Shown: in pieces, positions 9,113-18,340 of the stretch
Numbering within the stretch: the first letter of the stretch is position 1
Layout: each line of letters opens with the position of its first letter
From: Billgrantia pellis
GTDB taxonomy: Bacteria; Pseudomonadota; Gammaproteobacteria; Pseudomonadales; Halomonadaceae
NCBI RefSeq assembly: GCF_008297955.1
Contig: NZ_VTPY01000003.1
Span: forward strand, 124,001-188,000
Length of the DNA stretch: 64,000 nt
Reading direction: 5' to 3'
The notes under the pieces: model-generated
What the model was told of the DNA's origin: nothing
The model's database searches: none
The model's input: only the letters and a program-made list of their open reading frames with translations
Program-made: the position numbers and the translations under genes

Positions 9113-10171
9113 ATGGACGCAATGACACAGACCCGCCAAGCCATTCTCGACGCCCTCGAGGCCACCCGTGCCGTCACCCCCCACTTACCCGCGCGGGACA
9201 TCGCCCAGCGCCTCGGCATCAGCGAGGGCGAGCTACAGGCCGCACGGCTCGGCCGCGACGTGCTAACGCTGCCGCTGTCGCCCCATGCCCTGGCCAAGCA
9301 CTTCCAGCGCTTGGGCGAAGTCAAGGCACTGACCCGCTCGCGTCATGCCGTACTCGAGCAGCATGGCCGGTATCCGGCGCTGCGCGGCTCGGAGCAGGCC
9401 GGCCTGCTGCTCGACCCGGGTGGACTCGACCTGCGCCTGCATCTGGCCCAGTGGCACTGGGCCTGTCTGATTCGCGACCGGCTGCCACGCGAGGACGGTG
9501 CAATGCTGCAGCGTCTGAGCTTGCAGGTCTTCAACCGTCATGGCATTGCCTTGCACAAGGTCTTCTCGCTGGCGGACGAAGCTCCCGAGGCATGGCAAGC
9601 GCTGGAAGCGCTGGGGATCCCGAGCGCGCCAGCCTTTACCCAGTTCGTCGAACCGCCGCCGCGGCCTCTGCCGCAACTCCCCACCCTCGCCGACGAGTGG
9701 GCGCGCATGAGCGACGTGCATCAGTTCCTCGGTCTGCTGCGCCGCCATGCGCTGCGCCGTCACGAAGCCAACGCGCTGATGGAGGGACGCTTCACGCGAG
9801 CGCTTTCTCCCGCGGCCTGCGCTCAGGCCCTGCACCGGGCCGCCGAGAGCGAACTGCCGCTGATGCTGTTCGTGGCCAGTCCCGGCTGCGTGCAGATCCG
9901 CACCGGCCGCATTCCCGCGCCCCAGCGCATGCGAGGCTGGCTCAACCTGTTCGACGACGACTTCACCCTGCACCTGTACGATGCCGGCATCGTCACGGCC
10001 TGGCAGGTGAACAAGCCCAACCGCGACGGCGGCGTTACCAGCCTGGAAGCCTTCGACGCTCAGGGCGGGCTGGTGCTCCAGATTTACGCCGAGCGCCGGG
10101 AGGGCCAAATCGAAAATGAGGAGTGGCGACGGCTGTTGGACGGTCTGGATGCTCGGGAGGTTGCGGCATGA
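9113..10171 (+). CDS. hmuS: Heme-degrading/heme-trafficking protein of the HemS/HmuS family
   Basis: The 352-residue cytoplasmic protein has the tandem-repeat HemS/ChuS layout: two homologous halves, each ending in a segment such as WLNLFDDDFTLHLYDAGI (second half, about residues 281-298). Family members bind imported heme and pass it on or degrade it, releasing iron. The start ATG at 9113 has AAGGAG at 9101-9106, overlapping the stop of the receptor; upstream in-frame starts would run back into the receptor gene. The stop overlaps the start of hmuT by 4 bases (ATGA), so the genes are translationally coupled. Confidence 0.9.
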   Translation: MDAMTQTRQAILDALEATRAVTPHLPARDIAQRLGISEGELQAARLGRDVLTLPLSPHALAKHFQRLGEVKALTRSRHAVLEQHGRYPALRGSEQAGLLLDPGGLDLRLHLAQWHWACLIRDRLPREDGAMLQRLSLQVFNRHGIALHKVFSLADEAPEAWQALEALGIPSAPAFTQFVEPPPRPLPQLPTLADEWARMSDVHQFLGLLRRHALRRHEANALMEGRFTRALSPAACAQALHRAAESELPLMLFVASPGCVQIRTGRIPAPQRMRGWLNLFDDDFTLHLYDAGIVTAWQVNKPNRDGGVTSLEAFDAQGGLVLQIYAERREGQIENEEWRRLLDGLDAREVAA

Positions 10172-11082
10172 ATCCGGTTCGTCACCTGCGCCTGGCCATG
10201 TTGCTGGTGGCCTGCCTGTGGCCGGGGTGGCAGGCGGTGCTAGCCGACTCGGCCCCCCGCACCGTGGTCATCGGCAGCGATATCGCCGAGATCATGGCCG
10301 CCATCGGTGCACTGGAAGGTGTGGTGGGACGCGACGATACCAGCCAGTATCCCGCGGCAGTCGCCGCCCTACCCTCGGTGGGCTATCTACGTCACCTGGC
10401 GGCGGAAGGGACATTGTCCCTGGCCCCCGAGCGCGTGATCGCCGCCTCGGCGGCCGGGCCTCGGGAGGTGCTTGCGCAGCTTGAAGTCGCCGGCGTCGAA
10501 GTCGTGCGCATCGAACAAGGCGCCAGCCTCGCGGCGTTGCCCGACAAGATTCGGGCCGTGGCCCGAGCCGTCGAGCGCGAGCGTGCCGGCGCAGCGCTGG
10601 CGGCCAACATCGAGGCGGATCTCGCACGCCTCGAGGAACGGCGCAACGCCACCCAGACAGTCGCGCCGCGCGCCATGTTCCTGCTCAGCCACAGCGGCAT
10701 GACCCCCATGGCGGCGGGCCGGGATACCGCGGGCCAGGCGGTCATCGAGGCCGCCGGCGGGCACAACGCCTTCGAGCGGTTCGGCGGCTATAAAGCGGTG
10801 GGCGCCGAGGCGCTGGTGGCCCGTTCGCCGGAAGTCGTGATCGCCACCCGCGGCGGTCTCGAAGGCGTCGGCGGTCCGGCCCGGTTATGGCAACTGCCCG
10901 GACTCGCCCTGACTCCCGCAGGGCGCGAACACGCCCTGATCGTGTGCGACGACCAGGCCCTGCTCGGCTTCGGACCACGCACCCCGACCGCGCTGATGGC
11001 GCTCCACCACGCCCTGCACGGGGCGCCGAAGGGCAGCGATGATGTCGGTGAAGCCTGCGGAAGGGTCGCTTATGATCCGTAG
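10168..11082 (+). CDS. hmuT: Heme ABC transporter periplasmic heme-binding protein
   Basis: This is the soluble receptor of the heme importer. The 304-residue protein begins with a signal peptide (MNPVRHLRLAMLLVACLWPG, cleavage near residue 27) and then has the class III (BtuF/HmuT-type) binding-protein fold: VVIGSDIAEIMAAIGALEGV, a long linking helix, and the GGHNAFERFGGYKAVGAEAL block. It takes heme from the outer-membrane receptor and delivers it to HmuUV. The ATG at 10168 overlaps the hmuS stop. Its own stop overlaps the start of hmuU by 11 bases, consistent with coupled translation. Confidence 0.92.
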   Translation: MNPVRHLRLAMLLVACLWPGWQAVLADSAPRTVVIGSDIAEIMAAIGALEGVVGRDDTSQYPAAVAALPSVGYLRHLAAEGTLSLAPERVIAASAAGPREVLAQLEVAGVEVVRIEQGASLAALPDKIRAVARAVERERAGAALAANIEADLARLEERRNATQTVAPRAMFLLSHSGMTPMAAGRDTAGQAVIEAAGGHNAFERFGGYKAVGAEALVARSPEVVIATRGGLEGVGGPARLWQLPGLALTPAGREHALIVCDDQALLGFGPRTPTALMALHHALHGAPKGSDDVGEACGRVAYDP

Positions 11083-12124
11083 CCCTGCCTCTCCTCTCCG
11101 CTGGCGTTCCCGGAACGAAGGTGGACTGGCACGTCCCCCCGCCACGGTGCTGGCCGCGCTGACCCTGATCACGCTGCTGGCGCTGCTGATCGCCGCCATG
11201 AGCGGGAGCATCGGGCTATCGCCCAAGGTGCTGCTCGGCGACTGGCCCTCGCCCCTCGCCTGGCAGGTGTGGTGGCAGCTGCGCCTGCCGCGGCTGGTTC
11301 TGGCCGCTCTCGTCGGCGCCATGCTGGCAGGCAGCGGTGCGGCCATGCAGGGACTGTTCCGCAATCCGCTGGCCGATCCCACCCTGCTGGGCCTGGCCAG
11401 CGGCGCGGGGCTCGCGGTGGCGCTGTGGGTCGTACTGCTGGAGGGCGCCGCCGGCACTTTAGGGCTGTACGGTCAGTTCCTGGCCGGCTTTCTCGGCGCA
11501 CTGGGCGTGTGTGTCCTGGTGTTCGCGCTGGGCGAGCGACAGCGCGACCAGGAGGCACTGTTCACTCTGCTGTTGGCGGGCCTGGCGATCAATACCTTAG
11601 CCGGTGCGCTCGGCGGCGTTCTCGCTTTCATCGCCAGCGACGAGCAGCTTCGTCAACTGAGCCTGTGGGGCATGGGCAGCCTATCGCATGCGCTCTGGAG
11701 CGCAGCACTCGGCGCCCTGATCGGCATTCCGCCGGCGCTCTGGTGGCTGCTACGCAGCGCCCCGGGGCTCGATCTGCTGCAACTCGGCGAACTGACCGCC
11801 CACGGCGCGGGGCTCGATGCCCCGAGACTCAAACGCCGCGTGGTACTGGCCACGGCGCTGGGTGTCGGGCTGTGCGTGGCGCTTGCCGGCATTATCGGCT
11901 TCCTTGGCCTGCTCGTGCCGCACTGCCTGCGCCTATGGCTGGGACCGGGACATCGGCTGCTGCTGCCCGCCTCGATGCTGAGTGGCGCGCTGTTGCTGAT
12001 TGTGGCGGATACGCTGGCCCGCACCCTGGCGAGTCCCGCCGAGATACCGGTGGGGCTGATCACCAGCCTGCTCGGCGGCCCCTACTTCCTGTGGCTGCTG
12101 CTCAAGCGGAGGATGCCGTGCTGA
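11072..12124 (+). CDS. hmuU: Heme ABC transporter permease (FecCD family)
   Basis: The 350-residue integral membrane protein is a FecCD/BtuC-type permease with about ten hydrophobic segments. It has the conserved LRLPRLVLAALVGAMLAGSGA and MQGLFRNPLADPTLLG blocks near the N-terminus, and GIIGFLGLLVPHCLRLWLG in the second half, which contains the cytoplasmic loop contacting the ATPase. It ends on a short PYFLWLLLKRR tail. I chose the ATG at 11072 rather than an upstream in-frame ATG at 11039, because the added residues would lie wholly inside hmuT. Confidence 0.93.
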   Translation: MIRSPASPLRWRSRNEGGLARPPATVLAALTLITLLALLIAAMSGSIGLSPKVLLGDWPSPLAWQVWWQLRLPRLVLAALVGAMLAGSGAAMQGLFRNPLADPTLLGLASGAGLAVALWVVLLEGAAGTLGLYGQFLAGFLGALGVCVLVFALGERQRDQEALFTLLLAGLAINTLAGALGGVLAFIASDEQLRQLSLWGMGSLSHALWSAALGALIGIPPALWWLLRSAPGLDLLQLGELTAHGAGLDAPRLKRRVVLATALGVGLCVALAGIIGFLGLLVPHCLRLWLGPGHRLLLPASMLSGALLLIVADTLARTLASPAEIPVGLITSLLGGPYFLWLLLKRRMPC

Positions 12125-12879
12125 CCCTGTACAACGTCGGCGTCACCGCGCCCCCCGCGTTCGTGCCCATCAGCGACCGATTGCCGCCTGGCGAGTTGCT
12201 CGCCATCGTCGGCCCCAACGGAGCCGGCAAGAGTACGTTGCTCACGCTGCTGTCGGGATACCGTCGACCGGATCGTGGCAGCGTCTGCCTGGACGGTATG
12301 CCGCTACATGGCTGGAACGCTCGACAGCTGGCCCGGCGCCGTGCCCTGGTGGCGCAGAAACTCACCCTCGGCTTCGATTGGCCGGTACGCGATTTGGTGG
12401 CCCTGGGCAGCACTGCCTCACCGGACGACGTCGAGGCAGTGCTGTCGATGCTCGACCTGCAACCGCTGGCGGCGCGCGGGGTGCAGCACCTCTCGGGAGG
12501 TGAATCCCAGCGCGTGATGGTCGCCCGGGCGCTCTGTCAACTGGGGTTGGGCCGTAGCATGAGCATGCCGTCGGGCGGCGTGCTGCTACTCGACGAGCCG
12601 ACCAGTGCCCTGGACATCGGTCAGCAGCAGCGGCTGATGCGCCTGCTGCGTGGCCTGGCGGAGATGCATGGCATGACCGTCTGTTGCGTGCTGCACGATC
12701 TCAACCTGGCAGCACGCTATGCCCACCGGGTCTGGCTGCTGGAGCGCGGCGAGCGCATCGCCGCCGGCACGCCAGAGGCCGTACTTACGCCGGGCTGCCT
12801 GGCCCGCGTCTTCGGTGCCGAACTGGACGCCAGTGCCTCCCGCACGGATCAGGCACCCCTGGTATTGCTGGCCCCCTGA
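12118..12879 (+). CDS. hmuV: Heme ABC transporter ATP-binding protein
   Basis: This is the ATPase that powers HmuU. The 253-residue protein has Walker A GPNGAGKST, the Q-loop, the signature LSGGESQRV, Walker B VLLLDEPTSALD and the H-loop His in CVLHDLNLAARYA. The start is GTG at 12118, overlapping the last codons of hmuU (stop at 12124). A much longer open frame extends upstream in this phase, but it is antiparallel noise over hmuU. The gene ends the heme operon: a strong hairpin follows after 14 bases. Confidence 0.93.
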   Translation: MLTLYNVGVTAPPAFVPISDRLPPGELLAIVGPNGAGKSTLLTLLSGYRRPDRGSVCLDGMPLHGWNARQLARRRALVAQKLTLGFDWPVRDLVALGSTASPDDVEAVLSMLDLQPLAARGVQHLSGGESQRVMVARALCQLGLGRSMSMPSGGVLLLDEPTSALDIGQQQRLMRLLRGLAEMHGMTVCCVLHDLNLAARYAHRVWLLERGERIAAGTPEAVLTPGCLARVFGAELDASASRTDQAPLVLLAP

Positions 12880-12893
12880 GCGAAGTCCAGACG

Positions 12894-12924
12894 ACGAAGC
12901 CCCGGCCTTGGCCCGGGGCTTCGT
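12894..12924 (+). terminator. Terminator of the heme operon
   Basis: Perfect 12-base arms (ACGAAGCCCCGG and its complement) enclose a 7-base loop, 14 bases after the hmuV stop. There is no long T-run after it, but the stem is very stable and separates hmuV from the convergent gene at 12958, so it may act in both directions. Confidence 0.8.
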
Positions 12925-12957
12925 CCTGTCCGCGCGACACGAAGCGCGATCGAGAGG

Positions 12958-13449
12958 CTATGAGCACTGCGCCTCGGCGGGTGTCGTCTCGACGTCGCGC
13001 ATCAGCGTCTCGAAAGGCATGCCGGCCCGCGTCGCGGGCGTGACCGACTGCACCTCACCGCCGGTGTCATGGTCGCGGGTGATGGCGTACTCTACCGCCT
13101 CGATGGCGCTCCTGCCGTGATCGATAGCGGCCAGCGCCCACTTCCAGCCAGTGCCATAGGCAACCGGGCCGAGAACCGGGATTCGCACCAGCTTGTTGAA
13201 CATTTCGAAGACCCCATCGGAGCCCGCGATGATCATTTCGACACGCGTTACGTGAGGCTTGGCATCCCTAGGCGCCCCGGCATTGAGCCATTCCATGACC
13301 TCCCACCACTCCTGCTGTTCGCCGGCAAAGGCCACCCATTCGCCACTGTCGAGTTGGAACAGCTTCTGCGCATGGTTGTAAGTCGAGCCATTGACACTGA
13401 TCAGCGAATCCGTCGCGAGAGTCGTTCCATCCCATACGATTGTGGTCAT
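12958..13449 (-). CDS. Orphan proteasome/HslV-like Ntn-hydrolase-fold protein
   Basis: The 163-residue protein starts MTTIVWDGTTLATDS, like the N-terminus of HslV (MTTIV), where removal of Met exposes the catalytic Thr of Ntn hydrolases. Other HslV-like features are a central VAFAGEQQEWWEVMEWL (HslV has a similar AGFAG block) and PVAYGTGWKWALAAIDHGRSA followed by an AIEAVEYAIT helix. Related short proteins are known from phage and prophage genomes, but no other phage gene is nearby. No HslU or other unfoldase is adjacent, so a role as a compartmental protease is not supported; it could be a self-contained amidohydrolase or a phage remnant. A weak GAGG-type site precedes the ATG. Assignment rests on motif resemblance only. 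Confidence 0.65.
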   Translation of the reverse strand: MTTIVWDGTTLATDSLISVNGSTYNHAQKLFQLDSGEWVAFAGEQQEWWEVMEWLNAGAPRDAKPHVTRVEMIIAGSDGVFEMFNKLVRIPVLGPVAYGTGWKWALAAIDHGRSAIEAVEYAITRDHDTGGEVQSVTPATRAGMPFETLMRDVETTPAEAQCS

Positions 13450-13613
13450 GTTGGGTACCTCGGTATCAATAGTGCGCAGGCTTCAATCACACACGAAGCC
13501 CCTTGCGTCAGGCGCAGGGTAAGGGACAAAAACGCAAGAAATCGACACATAGCGTAACGCCAGAGGCGGATGTCAAAAGACTCGACAGAGCGAATCCGTG
13601 GCGCCAAATTGGG

Positions 13614-14738
13614 CTATCGGGAGGATTCCCGACGCACTTTTTCCAACCCTCTTTCGGAGATGAGCCTTTGCTCGAAGGCGTGCTCGGCCATGGCGAGGCT
13701 GTCTTCGGCCAGCATCAGATCGCAGCCGGTATGGCGAATCTCGTCGCGCAGTCGATCGATGGCTCGCTCACGATCGGGCTTGCGCTCGATCCGACGGATA
13801 TAGACCGCTCGAACCCGCTCGGGGAATTCATGCACGATTCGCGCGTAGACCTCGGGATCGTGTTGGCCGCTGTCACCGATCAGTACGCAGGGCAGATCGT
13901 CACGCATCGACAGCATATGAAGGATCACGTCGTATTTATGATCCTCGGCGCGTCGCGGCCACGGCTTGCGCCAGGAGATGCCCCATTCACGCAGGAACAG
14001 GATCGGTCCGACGGGAATGCGGTTGAGTTGAAAGAACTCCTCGAGCATCTCGTAAATGCTCCATGGGCCCCGGGACACATAAAGGATTGGTCGTTTGGCG
14101 TTACCGCTGGGGCCGGCATGCAGCGCCTGGTACAGTGCCGCCACGCCAGGAAAAGCCATGCGCTGGTGCGCCTGCTTGACGAACAGGCGATGCAACATGC
14201 GCAGCTTGTTGGCCACGCCGGTGTACATCACCGTGTCGTCGATATCGCTGATTACCAGCAGGTCGGCACTGGGCGGTGGAATGTAGATCTCGGCAAAGGA
14301 GTGGACCGGTTCCGCTTGAGGCATCACCACGTGCAGCTCGGCGTGGTGCCAGGACGTATCGTCTGGTAGCGGATGTTCGAGAAGAAGATGAACGTCGAAG
14401 TAGCCGTCGTGATCGGTGGTCACCGTGGTGACGTTCTCACCCAGGCTCACCTCTACGCTCACCTCCGGCAGTCCCCACCGGATGATGCGCCGGAGGACAT
14501 CGGCGAGATCGCGTAGGACGCCATAACGGGGAATCCGATCGCTCAGCGCCGTCTGGCGAAAGACACGCCCCATCAGGAACGCCTCGCGGCGTGAACCATA
14601 GCCGCGGTACGGGTGCACGACGTAGCCACCGCGCCCTCGGTCGCCCCACATGGGTCGAGCCGCGATGCGCAGCAAGCGCCGGAAGAAGCCGCCGGCTCGT
14701 CGCCGTCCTAGCATTGACCGCGCCGCCCCGCGGCCCAT
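13614..14738 (-). CDS. App1/DUF2183 family phosphatidate phosphatase-like protein, start uncertain
   Basis: The C-terminal part is an App1-type HAD-like phosphatase domain: DIDDT at residues 165-169 is the DxDxT catalytic motif, and LYVSRGPWSIYEMLEEFF and VLIGDSGQHDPEVYARI supply the later motifs. Yeast App1 dephosphorylates phosphatidate; the bacterial substrate is unknown. Residues about 90-125 look like a small beta-sandwich preceding the phosphatase. The in-frame ATG used here (14738) has a poor ribosome site. A far better start, ATG at 14774-14776 behind GGGAGGA, is out of frame by one base. A run of seven C residues (14745-14751 on the plus strand as G) lies between them, and one additional C would join the two frames. 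Confidence 0.8.
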   Translation of the reverse strand: MGRGAARSMLGRRRAGGFFRRLLRIAARPMWGDRGRGGYVVHPYRGYGSRREAFLMGRVFRQTALSDRIPRYGVLRDLADVLRRIIRWGLPEVSVEVSLGENVTTVTTDHDGYFDVHLLLEHPLPDDTSWHHAELHVVMPQAEPVHSFAEIYIPPPSADLLVISDIDDTVMYTGVANKLRMLHRLFVKQAHQRMAFPGVAALYQALHAGPSGNAKRPILYVSRGPWSIYEMLEEFFQLNRIPVGPILFLREWGISWRKPWPRRAEDHKYDVILHMLSMRDDLPCVLIGDSGQHDPEVYARIVHEFPERVRAVYIRRIERKPDRERAIDRLRDEIRHTGCDLMLAEDSLAMAEHAFEQRLISERGLEKVRRESSR

Positions 14739-14890
14739 GACCTTGGGGGGGTCGGTTCGTCCTGGTATCGTCGCATGGCGTCCTCCCTGACACTCGACAC
14801 GACCCGGCCCATGGCCGGGTCCTCTATAGTGTGGAGGATCGAGTGGCGAGTTCAACCGACAAGCAGTAACGCTCCGTTCAACCGCCGGTC

Positions 14891-16333
14891 TCAGCGCTTG
14901 AGCCGTTCGCTCAGGTCCTTGGCTTCCCAGTGTGGAAAGTGGCGACGAATCAATGCATTCAACTCGACTTCGAAGGTCGCCCAGTCGACCTCGCCCCGAG
15001 CAGGCTGCCTCTCCTCGGCGGCGGCACGGACCATGCCCGCGCCCACGGTAACGTTGGAGAGCCGGTCGATGATGATGAAACTGCCGGTGCCGGGGCTCTG
15101 CTCGTAGGCATCGAGCGGCACTTCGGCGGTCAGCTCGACCCGGCAGCGAGCAATGGCGTTGAGCTCGAGGCGCTCGACGACATGCCGCTCCAGCGTATTG
15201 ACGTCCACCTGGTGCTGAATGACGCCCACCTGGCCCGCCACCGAGCGCCCCGCCAGGCGAATGTCGTACTGCCGCCCCGGCAGCAATGGCTGCTCGTGCA
15301 TCCAGACGATGTCGGCGTCGAACGCGTTGGCGAGCGCCACTTCGGCGTCCTCGGCCACGATCCAGTCGCCACGGGAGATATCGATTTCATCCTCCAGCGT
15401 GACGGTCACCGCCTGGCCCGGCCAGGCCGCCTCCAGGTCGCCGTCATACGTCACCACGCGTTCGACGCGGCTGGTCTTGCCGGACGGGAGCGCCTTGACG
15501 GATAGCCCCGGGCGTAGCACGCCAGCCTCCAGCGTGCCGGCATAGCCGCGAAAGTCGAGGTTGGGCCGGTTGACGTACTGCACCGGGAGGCGCAGATCGA
15601 CCAGATTGCGATCGCGGGTAACCTCCACGGTTTCCAGCAGTTCGAGTAGCGCCGGCCCCGCCTCCCCATCGTGGCGATACCATGGCGTCCGGTCGCTCCG
15701 GTTGACCACGTTATCTCCCTCCAGCGCCGAGATCGGCACGAAGTGCAGGTCTCGCACCGAGAGCTGCTCGGCAAAGCGCCGATATTCGGTGACGATCTCG
15801 TCGAAGCGCGCCTCATCGAAGCCCACCAGATCCATCTTGTTGACCGCGATGACCAAGTGCTTGATGCCCAGCAGGTCGGCAATAAAGCTGTGCCGGCGAG
15901 TCTGGGTCTGCACGCCGTAGCGTGCATCGATCAGGATGATTGCCAGGTTGGCGGTGGAGGCCCCGGTAGCCATGTTGCGGGTGTACTGCTCGTGCCCCGG
16001 CGTATCGGCGATGATGAACTTGCGCTTGTCGGTAGAGAAGAAGCGATACGCCACGTCGATGGTGATGCCCTGCTCGCGCTCCGATTGCAGCCCATCGACC
16101 AGCAGCGCCAGATCCACGGCGTCGCCGGTGGTGCCACTTTTGCGCGAATCCCTGGTCAGGGCCGCCAAGTGATCGTCGAAAATCATCTTGGAATCGTGAA
16201 GCAGCCGGCCGATCAGGGTCGACTTGCCGTCGTCGACGCTGCCGCAGGTAATGAAGCGCAGCAGGTCCTTGTTCTCATGCTCGTGCAGGTACTGCTCGAT
16301 GTTATCGGCAATTAGAGAAGACTGATGGGCCAT
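14891..16333 (-). CDS. cysN: Sulfate adenylyltransferase subunit 1 (GTPase subunit)
   Basis: CysN is the GTP-hydrolysing subunit of ATP sulfurylase, which with CysD activates sulfate to adenosine 5'-phosphosulfate. The 480-residue protein is an EF-Tu-like GTPase: G1 GSVDDGKST (31-39), DTPGHEQ and NKMD, followed by two beta-barrel domains. It stops without a fused APS-kinase (CysC) domain, unlike many Pseudomonas CysNC proteins, so CysC must be elsewhere or the pathway uses APS directly. The ATG at 16333 is chosen because family homology starts there ([16 protein letters not shown]). It is separated from cysD by 178 bases, longer than usual for this pair. Confidence 0.96.
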   Translation of the reverse strand: MAHQSSLIADNIEQYLHEHENKDLLRFITCGSVDDGKSTLIGRLLHDSKMIFDDHLAALTRDSRKSGTTGDAVDLALLVDGLQSEREQGITIDVAYRFFSTDKRKFIIADTPGHEQYTRNMATGASTANLAIILIDARYGVQTQTRRHSFIADLLGIKHLVIAVNKMDLVGFDEARFDEIVTEYRRFAEQLSVRDLHFVPISALEGDNVVNRSDRTPWYRHDGEAGPALLELLETVEVTRDRNLVDLRLPVQYVNRPNLDFRGYAGTLEAGVLRPGLSVKALPSGKTSRVERVVTYDGDLEAAWPGQAVTVTLEDEIDISRGDWIVAEDAEVALANAFDADIVWMHEQPLLPGRQYDIRLAGRSVAGQVGVIQHQVDVNTLERHVVERLELNAIARCRVELTAEVPLDAYEQSPGTGSFIIIDRLSNVTVGAGMVRAAAEERQPARGEVDWATFEVELNALIRRHFPHWEAKDLSERLKR

Positions 16334-16511
16334 GGTGACATCCCGGAAAACATTGATCAGACGCTGAGTGAAAGTCAGCGAGCGATGGCCAGACAAGGCA
16401 AACAGCGGCGAAGACGGGCTGGGTTCGCATCCGAATCGACTGCCGTAAATGAACCTCTTGGAGCCGATGTTCAACGCCGTATGGCCGAGCGCAGCGAGTT
16501 TTCGCCTGCGG

Positions 16512-17483
16512 CTAGAAGTATCCCTCGCGCTTCTTCTTTTCCATCGAGCCCGCCTGGTCGTGGTCGATGGCGCGGCCACTGCGCTCGCTGGTACGAGTCA
16601 GCAGCATCTCCTGGATGATCTCGGGCAACGTGTCCGCCTTCGATTCCACCGCGCCGGTCAACGGGTAGCAGCCCAGGGTGCGGAAGCGTACCCACTTCTT
16701 CTGCGGCACTTCACCGGGCTCGAGCGGCAGGCGCTCGTCGTCGACCATGACCAGCATGCCGTCGCGCTCCACCACCGGGCGCGGCGCGGCATAGTAGAGC
16801 GGCACAATAGGAATCCGCTCGAGGTGGATGTATTGCCAGATATCGAGCTCGGTCCAGTTGGAGAGCGGAAAGGCACGGATCGATTCGCCCTTGTTGACCC
16901 GCGCGTTGTACAGATTCCACAGTTCGGGACGCTGATTCTTGGGGTCCCAGCGATGGTACCTGTCGCGAAACGAGAACACGCGCTCCTTGGCGCGGCTGGC
17001 CTCCTCGTCGCGACGGGCGCCGCCGAAGGCGGCATCGAAACCGTACTTGTCCAGCGCCTGCTTGAGCGCCTGGGTCTTCATCACATCGGTATAGCCGCTG
17101 GAGCCGTGATCGAACGGGTTGATGCCGGCGGCACGCCCCTCCTCGTTGATGTACTCGATCAGTTCCATTCCCGATTCGGCCGCCATGCGATCGCGAAAGG
17201 CGATCATTTCGCGGAACTTCCAGGTGGTGTTGATATGCATCAGCGGGAACGGCGGCGGCCCGGGATAGAAGGCCTTGCGCGCCAGATGCAGCATCACCGA
17301 GGAGTCCTTGCCGATCGAATAGAGCATCACCGGGTTGCGGAACTCGGCCGCCACTTCACGGATGATGTGGATCGACTCGGCCTCCAGCTGCTGGAGGTGG
17401 GTCAGGCGGCGACGGGGCAAAGATGCCGACTTGCCGGCGATCTCGTCGACCGGCTTCTTCTCGGGAGCATGGAGACTGGTCAT
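16512..17483 (-). CDS. cysD: Sulfate adenylyltransferase subunit 2
   Basis: CysD is the catalytic subunit of ATP sulfurylase, forming APS from ATP and sulfate in complex with CysN. The 323-residue protein belongs to the PAPS-reductase/ATP-pyrophosphatase family, with [18 protein letters not shown] (PP-loop SxGKDS), the [14 protein letters not shown] block and the C-terminal [10 protein letters not shown] that is almost invariant in CysD. The ATG is at 17481-17483. It is first in the cysDN unit. The 119-base region upstream is AT-rich near 17560-17600 and should hold the promoter; CysB control is likely from family knowledge, but no site was resolved. Confidence 0.97.
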   Translation of the reverse strand: MTSLHAPEKKPVDEIAGKSASLPRRRLTHLQQLEAESIHIIREVAAEFRNPVMLYSIGKDSSVMLHLARKAFYPGPPPFPLMHINTTWKFREMIAFRDRMAAESGMELIEYINEEGRAAGINPFDHGSSGYTDVMKTQALKQALDKYGFDAAFGGARRDEEASRAKERVFSFRDRYHRWDPKNQRPELWNLYNARVNKGESIRAFPLSNWTELDIWQYIHLERIPIVPLYYAAPRPVVERDGMLVMVDDERLPLEPGEVPQKKWVRFRTLGCYPLTGAVESKADTLPEIIQEMLLTRTSERSGRAIDHDQAGSMEKKKREGYF

Positions 17484-17602
17484 CGGCCCGGGTACCTCGC
17501 ATGACGATGGGCAAAGGGAATCATGCGAGACAGGGTAACGTCAGGCCAGAAATAACGTAAAAGAATGATTGCCTATCTTTTTAGCTCAAAAAGGAATAAT
17601 AG

Positions 17603-18340
17603 TTACAGATCGACCCGCTCCACCCAAGTGAGCCATTCGCCCCGCTGCAGTTCCACGATGCGATAGCCCGGTCGCGAGGCCTCGTCGACGGCAAAGTCCT
17701 CTGCGCCAGGCAGAAACTGATCCGTGGTGGAAGGGCAGCCATAGATCGTCACGTCACCACCGGGCAGCGCATGGCGAGCGTGGAAGGCCTGGTGAATGTG
17801 ACCGCACAGGATCAGCTTCAGTTGGGGAAACGGCGCCAATGTCTGCCACAGCGCCTCGCGGTCGTGAAGTCCGATCTGGTCGAGCCAGGCCGAACCGACG
17901 GCAACGGGTGGATGATGCATGGCCAGCAGCGTCGGCCGCTCATCCGCGCCCAGGCGCTCGGCAAGCCGTGCCAGGCGCTTCTCGCCCAGCTCGCCATGGG
18001 CCTGGCCTTTGACACTGGTATCGGCGAGCAGTAAGCGCCAACCGTTGAGATCGACTTCCTCGTGCAAGGCACGTACGTCCGCCATCAGCGCCGGTTGATC
18101 ATGATTGCCTCCCAGCCAGAACCAGGGAGACTCCAACCGCGACAGCGCCTGCTCGGCCAACCGATACGATGCCGCCGTCTCGTCCTGGCTGACGTCACCG
18201 GTTACCAGCACGACATCCGGCCGCGCGCCGCGCGCGGCCTCGATCACGGCTTCCAGCTGGCGCAGGGGAAAACCGGCCCGCGAGCGGGCCCAGGGATCGG
18301 CGTGCAGATGACAATCGCTGATCTGGACCAGACGTATCAT
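17603..18340 (-). CDS. cpdA: 3',5'-cyclic-AMP phosphodiesterase
   Basis: CpdA hydrolyses cAMP to AMP and limits CRP signalling. The 245-residue cytoplasmic protein is a class III metallophosphodiesterase with the ordered metal-binding motifs DCHLH (residues 9-13), GDVS, GNHD, MHHPP and GHIHQAFH. The start ATG at 18338-18340 gives MIRLVQISDCH and overlaps the stop of the upstream DUF1249 gene by 4 bases. An in-frame extension upstream would lie wholly over that gene and is rejected. The order nudF-yqiB-cpdA is conserved with E. coli, where yqiA and parE follow; here cysDN lies downstream instead. Confidence 0.92.
   Translation of the reverse strand: MIRLVQISDCHLHADPWARSRAGFPLRQLEAVIEAARGARPDVVLVTGDVSQDETAASYRLAEQALSRLESPWFWLGGNHDQPALMADVRALHEEVDLNGWRLLLADTSVKGQAHGELGEKRLARLAERLGADERPTLLAMHHPPVAVGSAWLDQIGLHDREALWQTLAPFPQLKLILCGHIHQAFHARHALPGGDVTIYGCPSTTDQFLPGAEDFAVDEASRPGYRIVELQRGEWLTWVERVDL

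Noticed and set aside
11269..12117. Long extension of the hmuV frame through hmuU
   Set aside because: hmuU is strongly supported in another frame there; the extension is Arg/Gly-rich noise. GTG at 12118 is used instead.
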